From: Wolfiporia cocos
Taxonomy: Eukaryota > Basidiomycota > Agaricomycetes > Polyporales > Phaeolaceae
NCBI GenBank assembly: GCA_029448655.1
Contig: JACCLO010000012.1
Coordinates: forward strand, 744,001 to 808,000
DNA length: 64,000 bases
Direction: 5' to 3'
The notes under the pieces were generated by a model. That model ran no database searches. It saw only the letters and a program-made list of their open reading frames with translations, and had not been told where the DNA came from. Below are positions 9,757 through 22,053 of this stretch, piece by piece. Both the position numbers and the translations under genes were made by a program. Position 1 is the stretch's first letter. Every line of letters starts with the position of its first letter.

Positions 9757-12700
9757 TTACATCGCCACTCCGCTCTTCGACTCGAGCCACTGCGCCCAAA
9801 GGGGCTCCCGACTCGCCGCACTCCCCAGCGTCTCCGCGAAGCGCACCACCCGCCACGCGTCCCGGAAGTCGCTCGCGAGCCCGAGGCTTACCCGCACCAC
9901 CCCGAGCTCGTGTCCCATGTGCTGCTCGAACGCCGCCAGCGTCACGTCAGACGGCAACCCCGCCATCGCTTCCCGAAGGCCCAGCAGCGCCGCCGCGCCA
10001 CCCGGGTTGCACATGCACCCCGTCCGGAGGGAGATGTTCGACCGCGAGGCGGCGTATTCGACGAACGTGTTCGGCATCATCTCTCCCGACGGCTAAGGAA
10101 GAGGAAGCCATCGTCAGCTTACGTCGCCCATCTGCGATTGACAGCGTGCGCTTACGAAGAGGAAGATAAGCGCCATCACCGAGCCCGTGTCCGACTGCTC
10201 GCCCACCGCCTTCAGCCTCCGCGTCGGCGTCCGCGACAGGATCCGTGCCACCGGCGATCCGCACTCGTGCCGCACCCCCGCGAGCGCGCCCACGAGGTAG
10301 TGCATCAGCGACGACAGCCGCAGCGGCAGGAAGGGCAGGTACGCCGACAGGAATCGCAGCCCGTCTGTGATCGCGGGCAGGTTCAGGTAGTTGATCGTCC
10401 CGTCCTCGAACCGCTCGTGCAGCGAGGCGGACATGGTGACGATCGTTCCCGGCGCCTGCACGACGTCGACCGTCCCGCCCGCGAACCAGGGCCGCTCGAG
10501 CCGCGCGAGCAGCTCGTCCTTCACCACCAGCGCGCCCACGCCCGTCGGGAAGCCGAACATTTTGTAGAAGCTGATCGCCATTGCGTCCACGGGCGTGTCT
10601 GTCAGCGACACAACCGACGTCGGCGCGAGCGCTGCCGCGTCCAGCAGCGTGCAGTAGCCCTGCGAGGCTGCGAACTTGACCAGGGACAGCGCGTTCTTCG
10701 AGCTCGTAATATTCGACTGGCCCGTGAGCGCGAACAGGCTCGGCGACTGGCGTTTGTTGCACGGTCGCGCCCGGGTGAGGACGGCCTGCGCGATGGACGT
10801 GAGAAGCGATCGGGGGGAGATCTACGATTCGAATTACCTTGGCGACGTCGACCTCCATTCCACCGTGATCCGTGGAGTCGATGTAGTGCACTTGCGCACC
10901 TCGCTGCAGCGCGAACTGCCGGATGCCGTGCACGCTGTTGTGCGAGTCCGCGCCAAGCACATAGCTCGAGCCGCTCGCGAAGGGGAAGGATTCGCCGACG
11001 AGCTTGAGGGCACCTGTTGCATTGGCCGTGAAGACGACCGAATAGCCTGGTGGCGCGCGGAAGAAGGAGAGGACAGCCTTTCGCGCCTCGTCTGCGCACG
11101 TCGAGGACAATTTTGATCTGCAAAGGCGAACGATCAGTCAAAATGTCTGGTTGGAGAATGATCAAGCAATGCATCGAGCTGAGTGGGATCTGGGATAGCT
11201 CCGGAAGCGAGAGAAAGTTAATGAATCAAAACAGATGTGTATATTATATCAAAGGGAACGCGCTGTTTCAGGAGATATTGCAAGCTGCGACACGGCCGCG
11301 ATGCGTGCGCAATGCATAAAGACAGGAGGGGGAACCACGATCTGACGTCAATTGGTGCAATGAGTATGCCAGAGATTGTGTGGCAGGCAGTCTACTCCTG
11401 GAACAATTCCGTGCCGGGATACGCCACAATAAGTGCGTACACCTCTGTACTCGCCAGCTGATTTGCATTCGCCGCATCCCGAGAGCTGTTCTGCAGCAGC
11501 GAGCGGTTGCCGCGGAGATGAAGTCCCCGTAGGTTTATCTCGATGCCTGAGCAGCGACCGGCCGCCGGAGGGAGTCGCGCCACAGCCCATATAAGGAATT
11601 ATTATGCATTGCCGCATTGCCGCATCGACGTGCGCTGCACTCTCCTCCCGGGACGAGATAGCAGTGTACGCGAGGGCTGTACGATGCCGCCGGATCTGCC
11701 CTTGTGAGACAGCCCCGAATTCATGAGCGGAGCACGCCACAGATCATCAGAGGATGTAGAGAGGCGTTGCCACGCTCCGAAGAAGAGTGATGAAAACATG
11801 GACGAAGTGGATACAAGAGCATCGGAACGATCCCGCATGAAGACTAGAGGTGCGGAACCTGTACTTGTCGAGAAGCCGCTCGGAGCGCCCGCATTCGGAC
11901 CGGGTTCAACAATTATAGCGAGTTTCGCAGTGGCCTAGCCGCCGAAGTAGATTGTCTGCTCCACTCGGCTGAGAGCCCAGCCCCAATCCCCAGTCCGCAC
12001 CCAATGATGGACTTGCGGAGACTCTCTAATGTGGCGGCTTGTTCGGAGGAAAATAAAAATAGAGACAACAGTAACTGCTATCACAGTAACTGCTATCTTT
12101 GTGATGAAGGCGGTGAGCTGCGGTCTGCATGATGACAGGAGTTGACTGGCATCTTATGATGACAACAGAAAACTACTGTCACCGTGATGATCAGGCCGAA
12201 ATAGATAGAGATTTCGCAGCTCTGCGAGTTGCCCGTTGGAACCATGTAAGCGCTCCATTGGTCGCCGAAAATGAAATTCTGGGCGTCATCGAGAGTTGTG
12301 AAACGTCCCCAACAAACGCTACACCGGAATGTTTCCAATCCGAAATAGAGGACAAAACAAAGAGGCAGAAAGTGGAAAGTAGGATGTTCCAGTCTAAAAG
12401 ATGGAATCAAAACATGAATAAAACAGGCACTCACGAGTTGCTGACAGAATGGGTATTCCCGAGAATATTGCGCTGTAAGAAGCCAGTGTGCACGCGGATC
12501 AAACTCTCGGGATAGAGCGAGCCGCCCATGTAGTCGACGTAAGTCTCGCGATTGTGATCGAGGCGCGAGAAGTCGCTGCGTCTGAGTGCGTCGAGGATCC
12601 AGGTGAGCTGGTACTCGGGAAATTCCTTGAGGAAGGCCTTGTATGCGGTGGACATGCAATCGTCGAGGAGGTCGGGTGCAGAGGCCGAGAGCGCGTATAG

Positions 12701-12976
12701 CGGGGGCGGGTCGAACGCACGCGGGTGGTGCTTCTCGTTGGGGTCGCCTTGCTCGCTCGCAGCGGTGCTTGACGCGTTCTCAGTGAGGTACTCGTCGTCG
12801 AGGATGTCGTCGAGCGGACCCGAGCCCGTGCAGCCGAAGGTGAGCGCGCTGGACAGCTTGGCCGCGGAACGCTTGCGATTGAGAACACGGTGGTTGTGCT
12901 GGTGGTGGTGAGCATGGGCCCCCTTGGGCTCGTGTGCAAATGCGTCGATGGCGGAGGAGGAGTGATTGTTTCCCAT
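9757..12976 (-). CDS. MOCOS-like PLP-dependent class V aminotransferase / cysteine desulfurase
   Basis: The family includes the N-terminal cysteine desulfurase domain of molybdenum cofactor sulfurase. Four exons fit: 12976-12435, 11117-10838, 10785-10156 and 10092-9757 (1788 nt, 595 aa). Exon 1 has a His-rich disordered N-terminus and ends in YVDYMGGSLYP and GNTHSVSNS. Exon 2 continues SKLSSTCADEARKAVLSFF and VVFTANATGALKLVGE. Exon 3 has SFYKMFGFPTGVGALVV, with the lysine expected to bind PLP. Exon 4 has RTGCMCNPGGA, with the cysteine pair typical of the MOCOS group. No C-terminal MOSC domain follows, so it is a stand-alone desulfurase-type protein; the sulfur acceptor is unknown. The odd feature is intron 1 (11118-12434, 1317 nt), over twenty times its neighbours, although the codon is rejoined exactly. 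Confidence 0.87.
11118..12434 (-). other. Unusually large intron of the MOCOS-like gene
   Basis: The donor GTGAGTGCC and acceptor TTTGCAG flank a split serine codon (TC/A), and the joined sequence matches the family across the border. Other introns in this gene are 52-63 nt. The extra 1.25 kb holds no recognisable ORF, no clear terminal repeats and only a short duplicated 15-mer near 12066-12096. It is probably an old insertion into a short intron, but no element borders can be seen. Confidence 0.65.
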
Positions 12977-13069
12977 TGTGGCTGGTCGACGACTAGGACG
13001 GTGTGGCTATAGCAGGCACCTGGCAACCTTTTGCTGAAGCTCGAGCTTGGGGCGTCCTAGCGGGCAGCG

Positions 13070-13087
13070 GGGGGTATATATACGAAA
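13070..13087 (-). promoter_or_regulatory. TATA-like box of the MOCOS-like gene
   Basis: The minus strand carries GTATATATACCCCC about 95-110 nt upstream of the ATG at 12976. Position and sequence fit a strong TATA box; no other evidence is available. Confidence 0.5.
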
Positions 13088-16000
13088 ATGCGACAGTTAC
13101 CCGGCGCTCATTCGCATCAGGACTGGGATTAGATAGCAAAACAAGGAAGTGGCGGAGCACATCGAACCAAGTTGGGGAGGAGGAGGTTGACGCCGGCTAT
13201 GACTTATTTGCCGGAAATAGCAGCTGAATCCGCCATTTCCAATCAAACTGATCGCAGAATTGGTCCAAGATCGACGCCTGCGTGCCGGGCAGCTCCATTT
13301 CCATACGAACTGCGCACATTCACCCGCGAACATTTGCATTTGCCTTCGTTTCCATCAGCCTCTTCTATCCAGCGACGGCTCCGGACTCAGCGAACCTGCG
13401 GCAGCGTGCACACATACGCCTACACTTGCCATTTCCGATCCGCGCACGCCACTGCCCGGCTGCGACGAGCAGGACGCACTCACCGGAGACAGCCAGCCAT
13501 CATGTGGAACTTGCAGACAATACTGTGATTGGCGATTCAGATCAGGTATCCATATTGTCCGAGTTATCCAGGTTCTTTCAGAGAACTGCAGACATCCATG
13601 AGAACGAAATAGCATCACAAATCCACGGTCATTCTATAGCCTCGCTGCAACAACGTCTGATCATTTGAAGGATGCTTCCGAGATGCTCCTGATCAATGCA
13701 TGGCAAGCTGCCCCGGGTGTCTGAGCACGCCCATCGTACGTCCGCTCGCTGATGCACGGGTCTCCCGCCGGGACGGGGTGTGCGCTCGCAGTGGCCGAAT
13801 AACGCCTGAGCCTGAGAGCCTGTCACGGGGATCCTCGCCAAATACGGCTGCCTCTAGCGCGAAGCGTGTCGAGCGCCTGCGGTACCACTGGCCCGCAACA
13901 CACAAGGCCGGCCTCTTCGTACACAACACCCGTAGCTAAGCAGCGGCCGGAGCCCCGCATGCTTGTCTCCTTCCAATCCCGTTTCTGCGCCGGGGTGACG
14001 AGCAGCCCTATGTCGCGCGTCCGGGCGTGGTGGGAGCGCAGCGGGGAAGCTAACAGAGCCGCACCAGAGCCAGCCCGGCTTGGCGGCTGTCGTCCGTTGT
14101 TCTCCTGCGTGCATGACGTGCTGTTGTGCGAGGAAGCGACGGAAGAGAAGCTTGCGTAGGTACTCGCTGGGCCAGTCGGCGTGGCGTGCACCGCTAGCCG
14201 TGGAGTGCCTGTGATGCCCACCCCGCGCGGGTTGTGCTGTCTATACACGAACGCGAGCTTGTTCGTCAGCGGATTCACACGCGAGCTGGTCGCAGCCCAT
14301 CGTCCTAGCACGCTGGCTCGTGTGCGGTGCGGGCCGGGCTACGGCCCCCGAGCGTGCATGCGGGCGATGCGGACACCTCACAAGATGCACTTCTTTCCGC
14401 CCGACCGCGCAGGTTCTAGCACGGCGCACGGTGCAGCGGAATGACAGCATCGCTCACGTCACCATTCTGGTGGCCTAGTGCGATCGTGGCGCAGCGCGAG
14501 GCCTGCTGCTCGGAGGTGCTGCTTCAGTTGGCTCGTAGCAGTGCTAGTGCGATCAAACTGATCTACAATGTGGCATCGCGCTATCATCCTGCGCTCTACG
14601 TCCTCCGCTAAGCGATGCTCGGAGGTACTTGGCGTGGGCTAGCGTTAGCGCGGCCACTGCCGTCTCCATTGCACATAGTCCATTACGGTACGCCTTGTCC
14701 TGTGTATCACCCTCTTTGCACCGAACTGACATAAGCATCCAAGTACACGTTCTTGATTTTCGATTGCTTCGATCGCAATCATGCGACCCCTATCCCGAGC
14801 ACCGCACGCACAAAGCACGTTCCCGATTCAACGACGAGTGGGGCCCTGAATTTGTCAACGTAACTGAACCGTTGAATATCGAGCCCAAAAAGGGCTCGAC
14901 GCTGACGACAGAGGGTCCATTTTGTCACAGGAATGACACAACAGCAGAGGCTTCGCGAAGCCGCACGCGGGCGCTCGGGGCCTGTACGCGCGCACAACAC
15001 AACGACACTCCAAGTCCGTCCCGAGGACATAGCGGGCTCCGCTCAGGGCCAGGCAGCGGTCTATATTCGCCCTGCTGGCAAACGCGAGGCCCGCACGCGT
15101 TGTTCCCAAAGCAGCGCACTTCCGCGTAGACCTGCTCGACTTCTAACTTCTAGTTGGGCAGCGAGGTCGTCGCCTGGCCTAGTGCACTCACGCGCCTACG
15201 CGAGCACAACAGCGCGGAGGCAAGACATTCCGGTCTCGCACAACGTTTTCCTTAACAAAGGCCGCATGCCGTGGGATGCTTGATACGCGAGCTGGATTCG
15301 CGCTGGCGATCGTTTGTGCAAGTATGATAAGTGACGCCAGTGGGACTGACTGCACAGATCATGATCAGCATGCATATGTCATTGTGCTCGGGTGATCGTG
15401 TGAACAGGAAGACGTCGGCGGCATTTCGAGCTTCAGATGTGGACGCAAACTACCTGTAGGACGTTGGGAATGGTCGCACACTTGCCGTGGATGTGCAGCC
15501 ACGTCGGTTACACAGATGAGCCTGCTTCAAAGTCTCTTAGCTGTCGCATTCTTTGTGGATGATGTTTCAGGGTTGCTCCATCCCACATCATAGTCGGCCA
15601 CAGGCTCGGCCTTGATCGGAGGTCTACAAGTGATGTACTTCTTCCACAGGCTATTGCTGCATGATATCCAGTGGCCGTAGTTCATTTACGCGCGAACTAT
15701 CTGTAGTTACAATCACTGACAATCGCTGGGCCTGGCTTGCGCGCACACTCGCGCGCGCGAGGAGATCGGACTTTACATCAGAAGCGATGCGGATCACTTC
15801 TCAAATCTGAATCTCGTGTGTAATCGAGCTCTTCCGCAGAGCGATGTCCGCTGATGGAGACCTTCCTCGCTGCTGTTCGCGGATCGTCGACATCAAGGCG
15901 GGTCGTCGAATGGGGAGCCAGGCATCCCCGATGCATAAGTGCGTGTCGGCTCCGCAGGCTGCGATGCTTCACGTCGCGATGCGTGCCCCAGCTCGATGGT

Positions 16001-16929
16001 CGATGGTCAGAAAGCGTCGCCCAGGAGCATCCAGAAGCATTTCCTGGCAGATCGCTTTCTCCCTGGAGATGGGCAAAGGCTTTCCAATTTCAGATCGCGG
16101 ACTTGCCTTTCGCTGGCCGCCTTCCCCGCTAGCAGCGAGATCGTACCGCATGCATTGCCGTGTTTACCGTCTACTTTGACAGAAGCTGTGTGTGTACGTG
16201 AAGCTCTATATCCACCCAATAGCTTGCGTGTAATTTTATCCCACATTGATCATCTGTCAAACATTCATCGAGGCGAGTTTCTCAGCATAATCAGTGGGCG
16301 CGCACAACTTGGTCTCAGCGACTTTCTTATTAGGCCACCGCTCAGCATTTCAACTGCAACTCTAAGCAAGGAATGCGCCACGATCACGGCGATAATGCTA
16401 CGATCGAATCAGTCCCAATCATGACCCACTAACAAGTGATGAGGGTCGAGCCTCCGACCTAAATAAGCATCGAAGCGTACACGCGCAGGCAGGGTGCGCA
16501 CCAGCGCGCGGGCCCGCCAGCTAGCACCGCGGCGGGCCCGCGCGAGCCTGCGCTGCTCAATTGTGCGAAGCCGATGGCGTCGCGCACACCAGGCACGTGA
16601 CCGAGATGGGATCGGATCGGTATGATGCGAGTGCCGCGCGCACGAGGCTACGGGACGCCTTCTCGCTGCTAGTTGCGCGGCTGCGGCGTGCGGGCCTTCT
16701 GGTGCGGGTGGACGGGCGCTGTGCGGTGGATTATGTTTCAGTAAAGCTGATGTGCACCCGAATGGGGGGCGGAATGGACGCGGGAGTGGAATGATGGGAA
16801 GCGCGCGGAGGCGCGACGCTAGGCGAGACGGGCGTGTGTGCAGCCAGCCGAGGTGGGCGCGCCATCGTCGACTTGCGTGTGGAGGTCGGTGCTTCGTAGT
16901 TCCGTGCGTAGTCCGCAAGATGTGGCGAT
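13088..16929. other. Gene-poor tract
   Basis: No supported gene is seen over 3.8 kb. ORFs at 13172-13668, 13823-14311 and 15939-16424 lack domains, overlap each other on both strands and look like chance frames in GC-rich sequence. The part at 15060-15400 matches dispersed repeat sequence found downstream of both monooxygenase copies and is listed separately. The rest may be old, unrecognisable repeat sequence. Confidence 0.4.
15060..15400. repeat. Third partial copy of the monooxygenase-downstream repeat
   Basis: Shared blocks include the run CTGCTCGACTTCTAACTT, then AGCGAGGTCGTCGCC and GGCCGCATGCCG, in the same order at about 25165-25320 and, in part, at 39965-40090. A further block near 15352-15392 (CACAGATCATG, then TGCATATGTC) matches 27212-27250, the sequence just beyond the TA-flanked element. 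This points to an older third copy of the 25-28 kb segment without that element. Confidence 0.65.
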
Positions 16930-17146
16930 TGTTGGAACATGGGTTTGCCGAGGACGAGCTTGCGCGTGCCTGGTCGTTGCACGCACATGTCGGGAGTCGG
17001 AGATCGTATAGCCGGAGATCGTACGAGGGCAAAACGGTGTATAATTTCTCGATTTTCTGTACCGTATCTCACGCGATTGCCCTACGGACATCATCACGCC
17101 TGTGGACAAACGCGCTAGTTGAACCGATGTTTTGATTGCTCTGACA
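16930..17146. repeat. Left LTR of the TRIM-like element
   Basis: The 217-bp repeat runs from TGTTGGAACATGGG to TTGCTCTGACA. It differs from the right repeat at only a few positions, which suggests recent insertion. Confidence 0.8.
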
Positions 17147-17686
17147 CAATCGCGTCAGCCCGCTTGGGGGTTTACTACCAAGAGGCTCTGGGGGCAGCCT
17201 AAGCCCGCCGCTCGCTGCGTTGCTTGATTGTGCACGCATGCTGTCGCTCGCCGATGCTTTGCTGGCCATCGCTATGCCGCAGACCCTTTCCGCCGTCGCC
17301 GTCGACTCACCCTTGCCCGGACGGGGCTGAAGCCGTCTACCCGAGCGATCGACGACCGACGACCGCCGCACACGCGCGCTGCCGTGCATGATCGAACCCG
17401 CACCCGAACCCGCGCGTACGATTGAACCCGCGCACGAACGACCGAACCGCCCGCCGAGGGCACCGATTGACGAACGATCGAACGAACCGCCGAACTGCCT
17501 GTCGATGGCGCCGATTGAAGAACTTACCGAAGAACCGAAGAACCGAAGAACTGAGAAGGGGGGTCACCGAAGAACCGAAGAACCGCCGCCGTTTGTTGTC
17601 GCCGAGGACGCTAAAGATTGAGGGGGTGCCGAGGATGACGACCGAGGGGCCAAGCGTATGTTTCACGCGCTTCGCTCGAGGGGGTG

Positions 17687-17903
17687 TGTTGTAACATGGG
17701 TTTGCCGAGGACGAGCTTGCGCGTGCCTGGTCGTTGCACGCACATGTCGGGAGTCGGAGATCGTATAGCCGGAGATCGTACGAGGGCGAAACGGTAAATA
17801 ATTGCTCGATTTTCTGTACCGTATCTCACGCGATTGCCCTACGGGCATCATCACGCCTGTGGACAAACGCGCTAGTTGAACCGATGTTTTGATTGCTCTG
17901 ACA
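17687..17903. repeat. Right LTR of the TRIM-like element
   Basis: The 217-bp repeat runs from TGTTGTAACATGGG to TTGCTCTGACA. It follows the purine-rich stretch at about 17677-17684. Confidence 0.8.
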
Positions 17904-19377
17904 GTGATATTCGCCGTTGCGCCGGCGCATGTGGATGCGGCATTGGGTCACGCGCACGTTGGCCTCACGCTGCGGCAGACTTTCTGATGGGCATTTCGCG
18001 TTGATAGATGGAGCGAGCTCGATCACGGTGCGGTTGACGGTAGGGTGGCGGCGTTACGTTATGTGCGGCCAAAAGGTTGGAATGCGGCCTCAGAGCGCAT
18101 CGCTGCTCCTGAATCGAACACTGACAGCACCGGTGCACACCTCCATCTACCCGCCAAGCCCAGGGTACGCGTGCCATCATGTGCGGAGCGCGCGACTCAG
18201 GATACATGAAACGCATCATCGTTCGCCGACGGCGAGTGCGGCGATACCGGCGCGGGCCCGACCCAATTCGCTGCGTTAGGAGGGGTCCATCTCGAGGACG
18301 CGCAAAGACATGGCGCGCGCGAGAGCCTTGGACGTCTAGCGGGCGTCCGCGCCGACGCTAGCAGCAGCGGAGCACTGCATCCGATCTACGGGCTTGTCTG
18401 CGTTGGGTACTTGGGACCCGTGTCGGTGACATGCTCTGAATGCCGCACACGAACCGCGGTAAAGGCACGCTCTTGGCACGCACGCGCAGCGTGCCCTGCG
18501 CTGTCCATCACAGGCACCCCGACATGGCACGTCGTTTCACCTTCATCGAGGCACGCTCCGTGTTCATTACCATCTGGCATAACAGACAGTGCCGGCGGTG
18601 TGGTAGTATCTCGCTGTAGTGCAGCCGGTGACTGCGTGTATGCAGGTCCGGGAGGACCTAGCTCAGGGCCAAAGACTAGTACTCCGTCTTGCCAAGACGC
18701 GCGCTGCGCGAGTGCTGTATTCGGCCGAGACGACGTCGGTGGGGGCATGTGAGCTTGCTGTAAGGTGTGGCGCACGCATGGTTTATGGGTTGTCGCAGGT
18801 AGTCTTGTCTCCAGCCCTTGCACGTGGACTGAAAAACATATTGCAGCAGCCACAGTGCAAAGTCTGGTGGGTTCGGTAGGGCCCCAAGCGAACTTACAGA
18901 AGCCATTGATCGCGAAGTCGATGTATTGACGACTGCCAGTGCTCGTCGGCAAAATGCACGTAGTGTGATTTCTTGATTGATTTCGCGTTTGAGAATTTAG
19001 CATCTCGAGCGCGGGGTCGGGATTGCCATCAAATTTCAGTTTCAGAAAGTCAGGACTCCAGCTGAGAGAAGCGGGCGAACATCCAGCCCTTCAGAGTCAA
19101 TTTAAGCAAGCATGTACACAAAAGACACGTTAAGTGATGTCGCCAGATGCCGTAGTAATAGAAGCCCATACGCTTTGCGTTCAATCTCGGTGAGGTGTCG
19201 TGCTAATCCATTGCCCGAGAGCTAAGTGAATTTGGTGAACTACAAGATGGCCAGGCATACGGCAACGACTGGTCAGCCAGGCTTTGCAAGCGCCAGCGTA
19301 CGTCGCTGTGACGTAGTCTGAGTCACAGTTATCGTTAGCGAATCACCTCTATTTACCTGAAATGATATTCGCACTAG
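17904..19377. other. Gene-poor tract
   Basis: The longest frame (18386-19003, minus) has no recognisable domain, is rich in residues expected from GC-rich antisense sequence and lacks intron-like borders. I see no gene, RNA or clear repeat here. Confidence 0.4.
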
Positions 19378-20985
19378 AACATGCCATATACTGCCTCGAA
19401 CCCGCGCCTCCACCCCAGTAGTGGCGCATAACCGTCGGCCCCGCTTCTCGCCGAGTTTCTACCATTCTCCCGTCCCACCCTCGCATCTTCTCCTTCTCTT
19501 CCCGTCGAGCCCAACTTCACTGCATCACGTATCGTGCCTCTCCCTAGGGCGGCTTCGCCACACATTGCCATTGGCTACGGGCATATGTCTCCACCAGCGC
19601 CACTGACGTACGTGCCCAAGCTCAGCTCACTCCCGCCGACCACGGTGCGTCGAAACAGCCGCCGATGGACGGCACTGCCGCGCCACCAATACAGTGGGAG
19701 CGTCGCACGGGCTATCGTCAGAAGCAGGTCCATCACGATCAGCGTTTCAGCCATCTGCGTGCGTAGAGCGCAGCTCAGACTGGTGGTCCCAGAGCGAGCC
19801 GTGACAGGAAGGATGCCATCGAGGGGCCGCGGGAGAAGCAGGCACAGCCCGCGCCTGCGATCGTGTGTGCCCAAGGCGTGGATATCGCCACAAGAACGCG
19901 GACGCAAGCAGGCAGGAAGAGAAGGCGCACGCAGCCTCCGACGAAGTCGAAGTCGAAGGGTGGAGCCTCAGATCACTCAAGCAAGCTGCGCGCATGCCGG
20001 ATCTGAACGTTTGGACGTTAAAATCCAAGAAGACGTCAAGTTGCAGAGATCCCACGCGCGACGGAACGCAATCATCTCGCGAAGCTGCAGCGCGCCAGTG
20101 ACCAGGCAGGACGACAGACAGAGATGCCAGAGCTCCAGATGCCAGCAGAGCCATCGGGCACGCTGTCTGCTGTCCGGTCGACGTCTTCCGCCCTGGAGTC
20201 TGATGCTGACAGAACGAGTACCAAGGCGGCGCTAGAGATCGCTTTGGCGCGGTCTGGGGCTCTGAGCTGACATGGATGCCAACCGAACCCTGAGCTTGAG
20301 CGGGGAAGACGGGTGCGCGCATCGATCTCGCGAACCATGGAACCTGTTGATCGTTCTGTGACGGGCGGAGCTACGAAGCCAGTCCCAGTCCCGAAGAGGC
20401 AGGCCACAAGAACGGGCCAAGGCGTACGTGCCAGCACGGGACCTTGGCGCAGGGTCAGTGGCGTAGAGTGACTTCCAGAAGGAAATGCATTGCGCATGCG
20501 CAGACGCGGTGCGTCAAATGCGTTCCTACGCGTGCAGATGTCATACCCACGCGACATGTCGGTGTCACCTGCGCACTTCGCGCCGCCCGATTGCATCCAT
20601 GCGACGTCGACGTCTAGCCCTTCTTCGAGAGGCACAGCGCGAAAGTCGCGTGCGACCATGCATACGTATACAACGATGATCGCGTGCGCGTACAGGCTTC
20701 TGTGATGAGCAGCGATCATTGCGCGCGAATTGCGGTTTGGCTTCGATCGCCCTTACCGCAAGGGGCGAGGAGTGTGCTGGTAAAAGCGTGGGAACATAGC
20801 AAGAATGACACGTCATACAAGCTTCAAGAGCTATTCGACTGGTCAGTGAAGCTGAAGTCCGGCTGGATACTATGGTTTCGAAGTGTCAAGAGCTAGAGCG
20901 AGAGTGCCATGGTGTATGAACTTACGTCCTCATGACATGCTGGTACGGCCTCTGACCTTAGAAGGGAAGTTATAGGAATTTCATA

Positions 20986-21274
20986 CTATCGCTGGACCCC
21001 TTCAGCACAATTTTGATGGCGCGCGAATTAGTAAGAAACGCATGCCCCGTTCATCTCCGGATAGTATGTAGTCTAAGATGCAATCTGTAGTAATTAAACA
21101 GGAGGATGTAGATGAAGTGAGTATCGTTCGAACCGAGGGGAACCAGTAAGAGGGTGCAAAAGAGACCTGTAGTGCACAAATTCGTCTCAGTCAGTCACAA
21201 CATGCCGAGCGTGCCGCCACCACGGCAATTGGCCGGCTTGTTGTTGAATGCATATTGAAGGGGTCTAGCGATAG
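20986..21274. mobile_element. Small inverted-repeat element (289 bp)
   Basis: The ends are 19-bp inverted repeats, CTATCGCTGGACCCCTTCA and its complement with one mismatch. The element is absent from the matching place in copy 2 of the segmental duplication. It has no coding capacity and a clear target duplication is not visible, so the superfamily is open. Confidence 0.5.
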
Positions 21275-21290
21275 TTAGACTCGTTTCCAG

Positions 21291-21401
21291 TCGTTACTTT
21301 GGGCGGTATAAGCTACGAGAGGCTGAATGCTGGGGAGCTGGAGGAAGGGATGCAGGGAGGGTAGGGCGTGGGTAGCTTAAACCGTCCAGTAGCGACTGGA
21401 A
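21291..21401. repeat. Imperfect inverted repeat
   Basis: A 30-bp arm beginning TTCCAGTCGTTAC is repeated inverted about 80 bp further on, ending GTAGCGACTGGAA. It could be a second small MITE or a transcript hairpin. It sits in the same region that is extra in copy 1. Confidence 0.4.
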
Positions 21402-21644
21402 GAACTGTAAGCTGGGAGAGCAGTACAGTAACTTTTGAAACCCCGAATATACCTAATCGGGGTGGTCACGGGACCGCGCGCTCCTCTTCTCGAATGCACG
21501 CGCACACAAAAGACTGTCTTATACTCGTCCTATAAGCAAAAATACCGTACAAGTGATCCTTGTTGATATGCCCCCGGCAAGACGCGCAAGGTGTGCTCTT
21601 CAAGGCCTGGATAGCCAGACACTCAAGGCAGAACAGGCGCGTCT

Positions 21645-21887
21645 ATGCAAGAACGCCGAGTGGAAGAAGCCCTCGAAGCAGCAGCGCGTGCATCCGAAGA
21701 GAGGGAAAATGCCCAAGTGCTGGCTGAGCAAGCTAAGTCAGAGTGTGACTCACGGCTACAAGACTTAATGCTAGCCTGCGCGTCCGACCTTGAATCCACT
21801 ACGCTCACCGATCTCGTCTCCTCCCTGCATGGCATCACTGATCAGAAGTTATCATCTTGTGCCTCTCTCATAATTGGATCCCACTGA
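21645..21887 (+). pseudogene. Coiled-coil ORF fragment
   Basis: The frame encodes about 80 residues with a clear heptad-like pattern (VEEALEAAARASEERE, then VLAEQAKSECDSRLQDL) and ends in a plausible C-terminus before TGA. An overlapping frame upstream (21553-21660) also reads as coiled coil (QTLKAEQARL), suggesting a frameshift. There is no start context or neighbouring exon. I do not recognise the protein; it may be a remnant of a repeat-encoded or captured gene. It lies in the 1.1-kb stretch missing from copy 2. Confidence 0.35.
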
Positions 21888-22016
21888 TTGATTTCATTTT
21901 GCGCGTGCGCGGAAGCATCCTGAGTTGTCGCGCGCCTCATTTGTGGCTGTCAGCCATATCCGGCCCGGGTCTTATGGTATATCCGGAGTTTTAAAAGTTA
22001 TTGTATTGCCCTCACT

Positions 22017-22053
22017 TCCAGACGGTACTGTATTGTATTCAATACTGCCGTCT
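22017..22053. repeat. Short near-palindrome
   Basis: CCAGACGG and CCGTCTGG arms enclose a short AT-rich loop. It may be a tiny MITE footprint or cruciform; no function can be assigned. Confidence 0.3.

Larger units (their letters stand above)
16930..17903. mobile_element. TRIM-like miniature LTR element
   Basis: Two nearly identical 217-bp direct repeats (16930-17146 and 17687-17903) flank a 540-bp interior. Each repeat starts TGTTG and ends TGACA, matching the TG...CA rule for LTRs. A purine-rich run, CGAGGGGG, precedes the right repeat as a polypurine tract would. The flanking pentamers are GCGAT and GTGAT, a target duplication with one mismatch. The interior has no retroviral domain; it contains short CGAACC- and GAACCGAA-type repeats. 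This fits a terminal-repeat retrotransposon in miniature. A primer-binding site is not clear. Confidence 0.75.

Noticed and set aside
9910..11007. 365-codon plus-strand ORF, very Arg-rich
   Set aside because: It is fully antisense to the MOCOS-like gene, whose motifs and splice sites are convincing. Long antisense frames are expected in GC-rich coding DNA.
13172..14311. Several overlapping ORFs on both strands
   Set aside because: None shows a family motif or codon pattern; they overlap each other and are likely chance.
18386..19003. 205-codon minus-strand ORF
   Set aside because: No recognisable domain, no intron-like structure, and composition typical of random GC-rich sequence.
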